Assembly: GCF_024679245.1 (NCBI RefSeq)
Contig: NC_090184.1
Coordinates: 18,137,644 to 18,201,643 of the forward strand
Length of the DNA: 64,000 bases
Origin: Pseudorasbora parva
Taxonomy: Eukaryota; Chordata; Actinopteri; Cypriniformes; Gobionidae
Reading direction: 5' to 3'
Shown here: positions 24,201-36,900 of the stretch, piece by piece
Layout of the letters: the number at the start of each line of letters is the position of its first letter
Position numbering within the stretch: position 1 is the first letter of the stretch
The notes under the pieces: model-generated
Told to the model about the DNA's origin: nothing
The model's database searches: none
Seen by the model: the letters and a program-made list of their open reading frames with translations, nothing else
Position numbers and translations under genes: made by a program

Positions 24201-27200
24201 AAAACTCCGGACAAGTTTTCTTGTGTGCGTCCGTTTTTAGCTCGCCTTGACTATCGTACAGTCTGACATTGATGACACCTGAGATCTTACAGTGTGACAT
24301 GGCTTACATCGGGGATTATGTTCGTACAGTCTGAGAATCAACATTTGCAAAGGATTTTGAAAAAAAAAAAATCGCCCAGTGTGCAGGACCCTTTAGAAAA
24401 GTTATTTAACCCTTAAATGCATACCTCTGGTCTTTAGCAACCCGGGACATCATTCACTACCCTCCTCCTCATTCATTTTTTTAAGTTAGACATCAACCTT
24501 CTTAGTATTCCTCAATCAATCTATTTTAAACAATATAACAAAAAAATTATAATTGAATGCCTGTTTCTCCACTAGTTTTTGGCCAAAATTGTATAGGGTC
24601 ACTAACGACCCGAGGTGTGGAAGATTGTACTATTTTGTGCACAGTAATAAAGGGGTGATGAATTGAGAAATCAACTTTCGCTTGGGCTTTAGATAAATAA
24701 AAGGTCATGGTAATATAAGAATATCCTGTAAGTTTCAGAGCTAAAATCTTCCTTGTTAGTCAAAGAAAAGCTTTTATAGACACCAGGCCCAGCAAACGAT
24801 CTTGTGCTTCCTTTCACTTCACTTTTAGCGCAACGAAACACCGCCCCTACAGCACGTCTAATGCAGTAGCCCCGCCCACCGACTCAAAGAGGTGATCAGC
24901 TCGTGCTAGGTGGTCAACAACAATAAACATGCTGAGGAGGATGGCAAGATATTGCGCTATTCCTGGTTGGGGAAGAACACAGTCGCTGCATGAGCTTACT
25001 TTGGATCCTAATATTAAGAATAAGTGGTTGAACTTTATTTTTAATCAAGTTCCAGCTCACGTGGGGAAGACATGTTCACTTCAGTTCACTGCGGAATCGT
25101 TTGTAAACAAATCTCTGGTCGATGCTGGATTTGGATCCAACAGGTGCAGCACACTTATGTGAGTAAAACGTGTTTTTATATGTAATAGTATTGCATTGAT
25201 ATAGAATGTTTTGCTTATGTGTGCGTGTCTAACAGAGCATACCTTTAACACGCTGGACACAGAGACGTATGGGCCAGGGCTCGCAAAGCCCGGCAGGCAG
25301 ATGAATCTCATTATATTCCGTTCTTGATCTGTGCAATTGTCTCTCTCGACTTGACATATGAAGGGTGGCATGCGTGCATGTGTGTGTGTACGCGCGGTTC
25401 ACGCTTATATCAACCGAACATGTGGGCTACGTGTAATATAAAAATAATAGTCCAATCAATCGTGGGTCGATGAGAAATAAATCATTGTGTTTGTTTGATA
25501 AAGACGTTTACGAGCCCTGTGATCGAGAAAATCCTTCCGGTGGCCGCTTCTCCCTTAATCTCTCCTCTCCCTCGTGAACTGACAGTGAAGCTTAAGCTCA
25601 TTAAATATGCAAATCTTATCCAATCCTAGCCTAGCGTTTACTTACGAGTCTCCAGTGCGTCACGCCAACCAAAACCCAGTGTTTTGGAAAGAGCCTCAAA
25701 ACCGGTGTTGAAAATATCCTATTACTTATTGGTTGTGATGTTTTTGAATGTAAAAACCACACAAAGATCCTTAGTTGACCTCAGACAACAGTATAAATAA
25801 AAAAGCCAGTTCATGACACCTTTAATCTATAATGACGAAATAGGTGCAATTCACCTTTATCCCATAAGGTGGCAATATCTGATACACAATGATAGTGACG
25901 TTTCAACAACCTCAGACAGAAAACAAAATTATATAATCTAATCTATTGATTACAATCTGCAAAATTTAAAGTGGCTTAGCTTTAGATTTACTGCAGAGCA
26001 AGTACTGAACACATCCAATACTAGTGTCACTTTAGCCTAGAAATCTAGACGCACCCTAGCGGCAGCAAATCTAATCTGCCGCGAGTGTCGTCTAGCAATT
26101 CTCACTACCTTCTGAGCTGTAAAATCCAAACTCTGGTCAGGCAAACCACATCGTGTATAGAGTCGATGGGTGGGGCTTGCGTGCTACTAGTAAACACAGA
26201 ATCAGCTTTGACTGCGACTCTGGAAGACTTGAAGTTAAGCTTTTCACTGAGAAAAGAACAAAGAAAAGCACTGAAGTCATTCTTAAAAAGGGAAGATGTG
26301 TTCGGAGATTTGCCGACCGGATACGGTGAAAGTTTAATCTGTCAACTAGCTCTGCTTCACCTTCTTCGTTGGTCTGGTTGGTTGTAGCGCCATCCAGTTG
26401 CGTGCAGAGGGAGTTTGAAAGAAATCCGTTTATTATCGATTGAGCCCTGTCAGTGGTGAGTTTCCAGACCAAACATCTAGATGTGGGTCTGGCTTGTCAG
26501 GCTAAGTTTCACTCTCACTTCATGGTGGATCTGGTGAGGAAACTGTCAGTGATCTAAATATTTATTTTGAAGACTTTGAAAATGAGAATATGTGTGAAAT
26601 GGTGAATATGAGCCAGATGCTGAATGTAGGGCTGAAAGATAAGGACAAAATTTCATATCTCGATTTTCATGCCAGATATCTCAAAATCGATACAATACGA
26701 TATGACTACGTGTTTGGTGAAAACCAAGCATTTCTCTAAAAAACAATACATTTAGAGTTTGTAAAATACACACTGATGTCCAAGAAAGAGGTAATAATAA
26801 TCCTTTCCATTATAATTATTCGACACGTTTTCTTTATATCAGATACACATTGTGTAAGTAACTTCAATGTTTACTCTATTCTATTCCCAGTTCACCAGCT
26901 ACTTACTTTTACTTAGTATTTCGGGAGAAGTGGATGAATTCACGTGTTGTAAACAGAGGTTGTAAATCCAAAACTGATGTTTGTTGTGACTGCCAGAGTT
27001 GTATGCAGGGCGAGCGCAGAGAAGGGAAATCTATATCGACTATATCGTTGCTTTTTCCGATAGTAATATCTTGAACGTTCATATCTAGATATAGATACGG
27101 TAACGATTTATCGTTCAGCCCTAGCTGAATGTACTGGTAAACGAGCTCTGACGAGGACAGTGATGATGGTGTAAAACATCTGATCAAACTGAACCCTTCC

Positions 27201-27848
27201 AAGCTCCAAAAGGTAACGAATTTGCTTTATTTTATTCTTCTGTAATTGTTACTCTAATATCATCAGTTTTATATATAATCGTGACAGGTAGAGACCTATC
27301 CATGTTAGATATAGATACGGGTCACTAAAGACTAAAATATATAAGAATGTTTGGTGAAACAGTCATGCATTTAAGGGTTAAGAAGAAAAGTTCTGTAGCC
27401 AAAACCACATCCTTATCTAACAGGATATGCCAAGAGCAAGCTGAGACTAGAATGGAGAAAGTGCAGGCCATTACCAGATTTTAAAAAAAATATCTACCAA
27501 GTGCACTCTGAGGGCATACATTACAATTCAGGGATGATGACAAATGCATATAGAAATGTTTTGAGGGGGACAAGTCGAGTTTATGGAGCAGTTTCCAATG
27601 AGTCATCCGATGGTTGTTTTTTTGAGGATGATGTAATAGTCTCCCAAATCTGATCAGTAGATTAAGTTTGTATGTCACTACTGATATCCTAAGACCAGAT
27701 AGTTGTTATGGAGAGGGGTTTGTTGTATTTTTTAAGTTAATATTTAATGATTTTTTTACAACAGAAATGAATCAATCAACAACTTACTTTAGCTGGACAA
27801 TAACTTTTTTCTTTTTTACTTATAAGTAAAAAAAAAAAAAAAAAAAAA

Positions 27849-27881
<33 letters not shown>

Positions 27882-27899
27882 TAATAATAATAATAAATA

Positions 27900-27979
<80 letters not shown>

Positions 27980-30900
27980 CTTTCTCATCAAATAATCCTG
28001 AAAAAAGAGGATCAAAAAGTTCTAAAGCATCAAATCTACAAGAAGACTGGAGTAATGATGCTGCAAATTCAGCTTTGCCATCAAAGGGATAAATTATATT
28101 AAAAATATTATGAAATAATAACATATTTTAAACCGTATTTCTGATCTTGGTGAGATTCATAAAAAATAAAAATAAAAATCTTACCAACCCAAACGTTTTG
28201 AACGCTGTTTTTGATCATATTTATGTCTTGTGACATAACATATTTTATGAATGTATATAAATGCTCAAATATTTATTTTACATTTTTTTAATTGCAATAA
28301 AACAACATGATACATATTTTAATAATATGTATGAAACTATATGTTTCATGCTCAGATTTCTAAATAATTGTCTAGAAAGCAACACTTATTTATGATTAAG
28401 TTTTATGCTCTTCTGATCACAGAAGACAGTAACATGATTTGAAGTATCGTTCATGCCCAGGTTTCAGGCAAATTCAACACCAAGAGCAAGGAAATTATGA
28501 GCTCATTGTAATAGTGAAGCTTGCTTGCATGGTGTTTGGTAATAGTACTGCTAACAGACACCTCTTGAATAATCATTCAAAAAATTCAACATGTAAAACA
28601 AAAATGACCCTGAAAAAAGTTCAGTAAGGATAAGCTAAACCCTGAGGAAATTCTAAACCTGTGCTCAATATTTGGTAGAGGTTCTAATGCAACAGAAGAA
28701 TCAGAAACAGCAATTTGCAGACAGAAGTACACTTCAAGAGTAGTAGTTTTAGGGCTGTTTTGTCTGTGTTTGTGTGTCTGTAAATGATGAATGAGGTTTA
28801 TGAGTTAGTGTTTGTGGTTTTCATCTCACTGGAACTCAGGATCCAGTGTCCAGAGAGTATGCGAGTACTATGAATCTTAATAGGCTTATATGATTATAAA
28901 AAATAAATATTAAAAATCCCAAATCCAACTGTATCTACATTTTATTAAAACTGGGTCTGTGGTTTTGTGTACCTTATAAGAGTGTTTGTCTGGTTCCTCA
29001 CAGTCTGAATCGCTGCTCTGGTCAGGGTTGTCTGAAGAAGCCCATGATAACACGCCCTGCCTCTTCATAAAGTCACACACTGGTGTATCTTTCTGAACCT
29101 GCATACACACAAAGTTCACATTAAGGCTCTAAAGAAACATACAAACAAGTTGCAAAATTATCAGTTTAGGGTTGCAATGACCTTAAACCACATAAAAACA
29201 AAAATAGCTTTCATCTCTGTGGGTGTTTGTGAATCAGTCAGCTGAAAACTGTGACAGCACTTGAAAATAAATAGACACAGACCGAATGGTCAGTGTCAGA
29301 GATAAGATTGAGTCTGAGAGCTTGCTAGATGTCTGGGCAGTGGAGTGAAAACTGTATTTTTGGACATGTCTGTGCAAATTTACTGTTGTTTTGATCTTAG
29401 CTTTGAAAACTTTGGATCTATATCTGAAAAGAGACCACTGCAAAATTAGCAGTTAGACTGGATTTGTACTGAACATTTTTCTTCCTAATTTCAAATAAAA
29501 ATATTATCATTTAGAGCATTTATTTGCATAAAATGACAACTGGTTAAAACAACAAAAAAAATATGCCATTTTTACATTTGCATTACACACACGGCCTATA
29601 TTTTACATTGCATCTGTAAAGTATTCACAGCATTTCACTTTTTCCACATTTTGTTATGTTACTGCTTTATTCCAAAATTGAATCAATTCATTATGTTTTC
29701 CCTTAAAGGTGCACTATGCAACTTTCCGTCCACTGGAGGGTGCCCAAAGGCGTGCGAGCGCAGTATCTTGGGAAATGTGGTCATCACCTCACAGTCGGTG
29801 GAAAATAGGACTCGGGCAGAAATAATGTTCATGGATGCAGTTATTAACGTTACTGTAGTGTAAAACAGAGCAGGACCGAGTGTTGTGGAGCTGATCACGG
29901 CCGCTGGAGTGATTGTTATACAAGCACACGGCTTGCGAGTACCGGGACTTTTATTATGACGGGACGGGACACAGTCGCCGGGCGCGCGCACTTCCGCTTT
30001 TTCCGGTCATGACTATAAGGTAAAGCCAGCAGCTCTGTTAATCATATTAGATACATTTAAGTGTGTTTAAAATTATGTTATGACGTTACTCTGTGCGTTA
30101 TGACGTACTCTGTGCTGTGCAGAAGAAAAGCCCTTCTGCAGAATAAAACCGAGGGAAAGCAGATATGACGCGATTGACATGCGACTTGCTCAAACGCTAT
30201 GCTGAAACGTCCCGGTCCTTAGTTAAAATAGCAATTTTCTCACAATTTACAATTAGTTGGAAACATTTGCAATATTTTAAGTACTCAACTGAACAAAATA
30301 TATATAACACTGGCCTAGTGCTTTTTGGATATTTTACTGCAAAAATACTACATAGTGCACCTTTAATTCTACAAACAATACCCCATAATGACAATGTGAA
30401 GTTTGTTTGAAATCTTTGCAAATGTATTAAAACATTTGTCTGACTTTCACCAGACCAAGCTCAATTTAAAATTGAACACTGGTCTGGGAAGTCTGCTCTG
30501 TATTTTCTACTGCACAAGAGGCGTGATCAACTGGCATTATTCAAATATCTATGTACACAATTGGATAGTCCTTCAACCAATCAGACCACAAGAGGCGTGA
30601 TCAACAGGCAAAGACCCCTCGTTTCTCTATCCATCATCGTGTTCTACCCGCCCATAGCGTGCCAGGTGGAAAAGCCAGTCTATGATTGGTTCCCACAAAA
30701 GTGTAACAGAAGCAGTAGAAATGAATGTACAGGTTTTCCAGAGTTGCTGGGCGAAATCAAATCGCTGGCAGGTCAGGCTGGGTTTACCCAGTCTATAAAA
30801 CAAAAAAGTAAACAAACAAAATCACATGTACTTATATATTCATAGCCTTTGCTCAATACTTTTTTGAAGCACATTTGGCAGCAATTATAGCCACAAGTCT

Positions 30901-33900
30901 TTTAGTATGATGCTACAATCTTGGCACATCTATTTTTGGGCAGTTTCTCCCATTCTTCTTTGCAGGACCCCCTAAAGTTCAATCAGGTTAGATGAAGAGC
31001 ACCAGTGCACAGATCTTTTTCAGATCTCTCCAGAGATGTTCAATCGGGTTCAAGTCTGGGCTCTGGCTGGACCACTCAAGAACATTCAGTGTTGTCCCGT
31101 AACCATTCCGTTGTTATCTTGGCTGTGTGCTTAGGGTTGTTGTCCTGTTGGAAGAGGAACCTTTGCCCCAGTCTGGGGTCCAGAGTGCTCTCGAGCAAGT
31201 TTTCATCAAAGATGTCTCTGTACATTGCTGCATTCATTTTTTCTCACATCCCCACAGCATGATGCTGCCACCACCATGCTTCACTGTAGGAATGGAATTG
31301 GCCAGGTGATGAGCAGTGTCTGGTTTTCTCCAGACATGACGCTTGCCATTCAGGTCAAAGAGTTCAATCTTTGTTTCATCAGACCACAAAATTTTGTTTC
31401 TCATGGTCTGAAGGTCCTTCAGTTGCCTTTTGGCAAACTCCAGGTGGCCTTTTACTGAGGAGAGGCTTCTGTCTGGCCATGCTACCATACTGGCCTAATT
31501 GATGGAGTGCTGCAGAGATAGTTGATCTTTTGGAAGGTCCTTCTCTCTCCACAGAGAAATGCTGGAGCTCTGTCAGAGTGACCATCAGGTTCTTGGTGAC
31601 CTCCCTGACTAAGTCCCTTCTCCCCTCTAATTGCTCAGTTTGGACAGGCAGCCAGATCCACTGTGCTCATTGGGACCTTCAATGCTGCAGAACATTTTCT
31701 GTACCCTTCCCCATATCTGTGCCTGGATACAATCCTGTCTTGAATGTCTAAAGACAATTTTTCGGACTTCATGGCTTGGTTTGTGCTCTGACATGCACTG
31801 ATAACTGTTGGACCTTATATAGACAGCTATGTGCCTTTCCAAATCATGTCCAATCAACTGAATTTTGCACAGCTGGACTCCAGTCAAGTTGTAGAATCTT
31901 CTCAAGAATGATCAGTAGAAACAGGATCACCTGAGCTAATTTTTGAGTTTCATGGCAACGGCTGTGAATACTTATGTACATGGTGATTTTCTTTTTTGTT
32001 TCCTTTTTTTCCCAAACTTATTTCACATTATCATTATAGCGTATTGTTTGTATAATCGAACCACTGCTACTTGGGGGCAGAGATATCATGGCTCTCTTCC
32101 TCACGTCCTCTGGCTGTTGAGCGATTGCAATGTGTTGCATGATATCTCTGCGCCCAAGTAGCAGTTATTTGCCTGTGCTTCCCCATAATATAGTCCCAAG
32201 TCAATATCTGCCTAGAAAACCACCTAGTTTTAATCTGCATAGCTATTTGTACTTGGTGAGAATACACAGGCCACAAGAAATAATTCGTTTTTTTTGGATC
32301 ACTTTTACTCGGGACATGCTAGCTGGCAACATAGGATTCCATTCATTATGCTAAGCTAAGCTAGCGGCGACCCTACCAAACTAAAACAATGCATGCACTG
32401 AGACAAAAATGCATTTGCCCACATATCTAAAGGTAGGAAAGAAAATTCAACTAAAGTTGAATAAGCCCTATTTCTAAAAACAGTGGAGTGCTCCTTTAAG
32501 GCTGGACCATAAAAAAATGTGAAAAAAGTTAAGTGCTGTGAATACTTTCTGGATGCACTGTAAATATAATTCTCAAAATAATATTTTGTAATATTACATT
32601 TGTATTAAATTGTATCATAACTGTAGTATATGAAACTATGAATTTGTATTCTATAATATAAAGTTTCATAGCAATGACCACTGATTTTGAATTTTGAAAA
32701 TGCTCCATGTGCCAAGGCTGACTGTGATCAGAGAATGAGCATTTGTTTGTTAATGGAGGTGTCTTACCTCCTCCATAACAAGAACCCCACAGCGCACCAT
32801 GCTGTCCACCACATCGAGAGCAAAGCTGTGCGCGTTCTGACATGGCTGAGAGAGACAGACAGATATAAGAAAGAGAGCATATAGAAAGGATGAGCGAATT
32901 AGTTGTGTAGTGTTTTTGTTCTTGTTGACATTTTACAGCCCTTACAAGTGTTTATTTGCTGATGTAAGTGTAAAATGGGCCTGCAATAATTACACATGAT
33001 ATTCCCGCCACTGAAGAACCCTTGAACAGGAAACTAGATTTAAGAGACATCGAGAGAGAATAATAAAAGGAAGTGATGGGGAGCTTATCGATTGGAAGAG
33101 AGAGAGAGAAATTTGGAGACTGTATGAAAAAATAAATTGAGTTTTTTTCTGATTGAAGAGCAAGGCGGCTGTATGAGTCACTACTAGCGTCATTGGATTG
33201 TGAACGTCATTTGTGCGTGTTTGAGTGAGACTCACCGGTATATACCCGGGTGATAGTAAATGTGTGAGTTGGAGGCTTTTCTCCGTCAGCTCCTCCTGAC
33301 CGAGGACAACATCAAACTCCTGGTCTCCACCCCCTCCACAGCCTACAACCTCACTCAGCATAGCTGAGACAGCACACGCTTCACACAAACAAACATTCCT
33401 TCAGGGTTAGCACTGTCAAAAAACCCTGCTGTGGTGTAAAACGTGACTCAACTCAAACACATCAACACTCTGAAGCATGAGAACCGTTCAAACTGGGTAC
33501 GTGCCCCCCTCAGATTGAGCAGAGTGGATTTATTTTCCATCTTTTATCATGAAAGGGCCCACCCAAAAATCTGAATTCTCTCATTAATTTTATCATCTTC
33601 GGAACACAAATTAAGAGATTTCTGATGAAATCTGAGAGCTCTCTGACCCCTCCATAGGCCGCAATTTAATTACCACTTTCAATGCCCAAAAAGGAAGGAA
33701 AAACATCATTAAACAGTCCATGTGACTCCATTGGTTCACCCCCGGGAACTAGGGTTGTGTATCGTTTGAGTTTTAATGATTCCAATTCTTAACAATTCCT
33801 AATTTCGATTCTAATAAGGTAAAAAAAAGAAGAAGAAAAAAAATCTACTTAAGATATCATTCACAAGTCTTATCGCAAAACATTTAAGGAGGAAGAGAAC

Positions 33901-36900
33901 TCAGCTCATTATATTGCGCACTGTTCACAATAAGAAGCCGTTCTGTGGCCATGTGTGTGCACGCGCTTGAATGCTTTAAAAAACTGCATTAAAAACACTA
34001 TTTCTGTGCTCAAGTTTTGGATGTGTGCACAGAAAACAGTGCCCAAGTCCTTTTGTGCTTGAGTAATTTAAAAATCACATTGAATTGCGCACAGGAACTG
34101 ATAAGTGGAATCAAAATGCATGTTTCTTATCAAATTCCGGTTCTGGGTAATTTGGAACCAGTTCTAAAATGGAACCGGTTTTCAATACCCATCCCTAACT
34201 CAGAAAGGCAGCTCACCACTGGCTAGCTCATGCGTCGTGGTGCTCACATGAACGGTGTCGGCCAATGTTAAGCCGGCTTTCTGACATAAAACTTGGAAGC
34301 GTTGCACTGTTTTTACATTGTAAACTACTTAGGAAACTGACACAGGCTAGAATGGAATTTTTGAATAATGTAGTTGTTTTTGTTTGTTTTTTTGCGCCTA
34401 AAAAGTATTCTCGTCACTTCATAAAATTAAAGCTGAACCACTGGACTCACAATGGTCACATTTTCTGGGCCTTGAAAGTGTTAATTAAATTGCTGTCTTG
34501 GAGGGCTCAGAAAGCTCTCAGATTTCATCAAAAATATCTTCATTTGTGTTTCGAAGATAACGAAGGTCTTACAGGTTGGGAACGACATGAGGGTAAGGAA
34601 TTAATTACATTTTAGGTGATCTAAGACAAATATTGTACAAATATTATTTTCTAAAAATAAAAAAAAATGTCTAAAACAGAATGACTAAATTTGGAGAATC
34701 CAATCAGTTACTACATTATTAACATTAATAAATAAGATTATTTAAAGGGGGGGTGAAATGCTGTTTCATGCATACTGATCTTTTTACACTGTTAAAGACT
34801 TGGAATCCCATACTAAACATAGACAAAGTTTCAAAAGTTAAGGTGGACGTTTGATGGGAGTATTTCTTTGTCAAAAATACTACTTCCGGTTAGTCATAAG
34901 TTTCGGCAAGTTTTTTGAGATCATGCGTCCCCATTGACGTTAGTGTGGGCGGAATTTCCTTGTATGGGCCTTACGGACAATTCTACCGGAAGCGCGTGAG
35001 AGAGAGCGAGGGAGAGAGCGAAAGCAACAGCCTACGCCCATCAAAGCGCTGGTTTGTAGATTGCTGGACAGGTGACAATTACACATAATGTCACCAAAAA
35101 AGTGCGTTTTTGGTTGCCAGACCAAGACAGTCTTGCACAGATTCTCCAAAACCCCGCGTTAAGGCAACAGTGGATGTAATTTGCTTTTCCGGATCAGCAA
35201 CTGAGTTGCGCGAATGTTTATATCTGTTCGCTGCATTTCGGTGCCGACTGTTTCACAAGGCCCAGCTCGACGCCGCATTTTCCCAATCGCCTAATGCTGA
35301 AGGATGGAGCAGTCCCAACGTTAGAAGGGTGAGTGAGACTGCTTCAAATGTCTCTACACAAACCACGCGTAAACACACAAACACACGTGCACAACTGCAC
35401 TTCCCACATGTACACCTTCAAAGACAAAAATACGACGATATAATTCAAGTATAAATATGTAAATAACACAAGCCGCTAAGCATATTATATAGTTAGTGTA
35501 TAACTTGTAACTTACCACATACAGACGTCCTGCTCTAGTCGTTTTTGCTGCTGCTCCTGTTCAACTGCAGCCTCTGGGTCTGATTCCGGATCATAGATGT
35601 ATGGCTGTATCTGATTAAAAGCCATATTTTTATTTTGAATAAAGTTTTTTTCCCGCTGTTAGGGATGACGGACTCGACTCAACACTACAGCGCTGCTGCA
35701 CACGTCATTATTTAGCTCCGCTCACACGACACGCCCCCACCCGCTCGGCTTTTTTCGGAAAGACTCGGAACAGCGCATCTTTCTTATATAATTATTAAAA
35801 AAATAAAGACTTTTCGGAGATATGCAGGATGCAATGCTACTCTATAGGTACTCAAGATTGACATGACACTGACTGAAACTGAGTGTTTCACCCCCCCTTT
35901 AAAATCTATTTTGATCATGAAGGATGCATTAAATTCATCAAGTGACAGAAATGTTTTGTAACCATTATAAATGTCTTTACTATTTCAAATAAATGCTGTT
36001 CTTTTGAACTTTATATTCATCAAATATCCTGATGTGTCACGGTTTCCACAAAGCATCTGTCATCAGTATTTTCAACAGTGATAATAATAAATGTTTCTTG
36101 AACAGCAAATCAGAATAACGTTTAAATGTGCCCTAGAATGAGTTGAAACAATATGTTAAAGATGGCATGAAATCAAATTTTACATTTCATATTTTTATAT
36201 GTAATAAAAAACATAAAACACTCCCCTCCCCCCTCTAAACAACTTGTCTTTCCCAGTCATGTGCTATTGCGCTATGGCGGGGCTATCGGGCTCTGTCTCG
36301 TTTCTGTGCCTCTTAGATGCCTGGTGCTGAGGGCATTCAAATCTGCCTCCATTTTGTTAGCAATGCCCCACTTCCAACAATTCAATCAGTTCCCGAAGGA
36401 CGAAATCAAGCCCCGCCCTACATTTTTTCTCATTTCAGAAGCCGTTTCACTCGGCTATACGTCACAATAAGGAGAAAAAGATGATCTCAACTTCCGTTTC
36501 ATGCTGACTTTAAATTGTTCTATGATATCTACATAGAGGGTATGTAGCTTAAGGGCAACAATTGTCCAGATACAGTTTTACAGGTCCATTTACAACCCTA
36601 TAAATTGTCCCTAGGATGTAATGCTCTGTTTTTGCCTTATTTGGAAGAGTCATGATTATTAATGTTAAGCTCTGCTCTGATTGGCTTATTTCAGCAGCTC
36701 ACAGCACACATCAGTTCAGTTGTTCAGCGAAGCGGCTCCTGAGTCTTGACAGAACACCGACTGACTGAATGACACTTTAAACAGAACATCTCAAATGGAG
36801 ATTGCTAAAATGCAGCATGCTTGTTTATTGGTGTTTTCAGATTATCCACACGCAAAAGAGCTTGTGTTCATATGGTTGCCAGATTGTACATGTTTAGGTA

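Larger units (their letters stand above)
24406..27381 (+). mobile_element. TTAA-target element with degenerate THAP domain and nested insertions
   Basis: Ends are TTAA|CCCTTAAATGCAT and ATGCATTTAAGGG|TTAA, with about 13 bp of perfect inverted repeat. It holds a THAP-like frame (24944-25162), a helicase-like fragment (26032-26520) and a hAT MITE (26627-27123). Kolobok is favoured over piggyBac because of the THAP domain, but the CCC start also fits piggyBac. Confidence 0.7.
29606..32560 (-). mobile_element. Tc1-like transposon, dead, with nested insertions
   Basis: The ends CATTGCATCTGTAAAGTATT and the inverse of AATACTTTCTGGATGCACTG form Tc1-type inverted repeats flanked by TA (29604-29605, 32561-32562). 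The - strand codes for broken transposase pieces from about 31585 to 31000: [31 protein letters not shown] and, past frameshifts, [17 protein letters not shown] and [15 protein letters not shown]. Together these retain recognisable parts of the DDE domain. A TTAA element (29703-30366), another insert (about 30440-30806) and a hairpin repeat (about 32040-32499) interrupt it. Confidence 0.85.
34742..35902. mobile_element. TTAA-flanked THAP-coding element (GGGGGGGTGAAATG family)
   Basis: Ends are TTAA|AGGGGGGGTGAAATGC and GTTTCACCCCCCCT|TTAA. It contains a broken THAP frame on + (35087-35330) and a short exon-like frame on - (35516-35625). A reverse, truncated copy lies at about 41790-42940. It is probably Kolobok-type. 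Confidence 0.75.

Noticed and set aside
27776..28124. Two - strand frames rich in IYIYIY and FFFF
   Set aside because: They are translations of (TA)n and poly-A/T low-complexity sequence.
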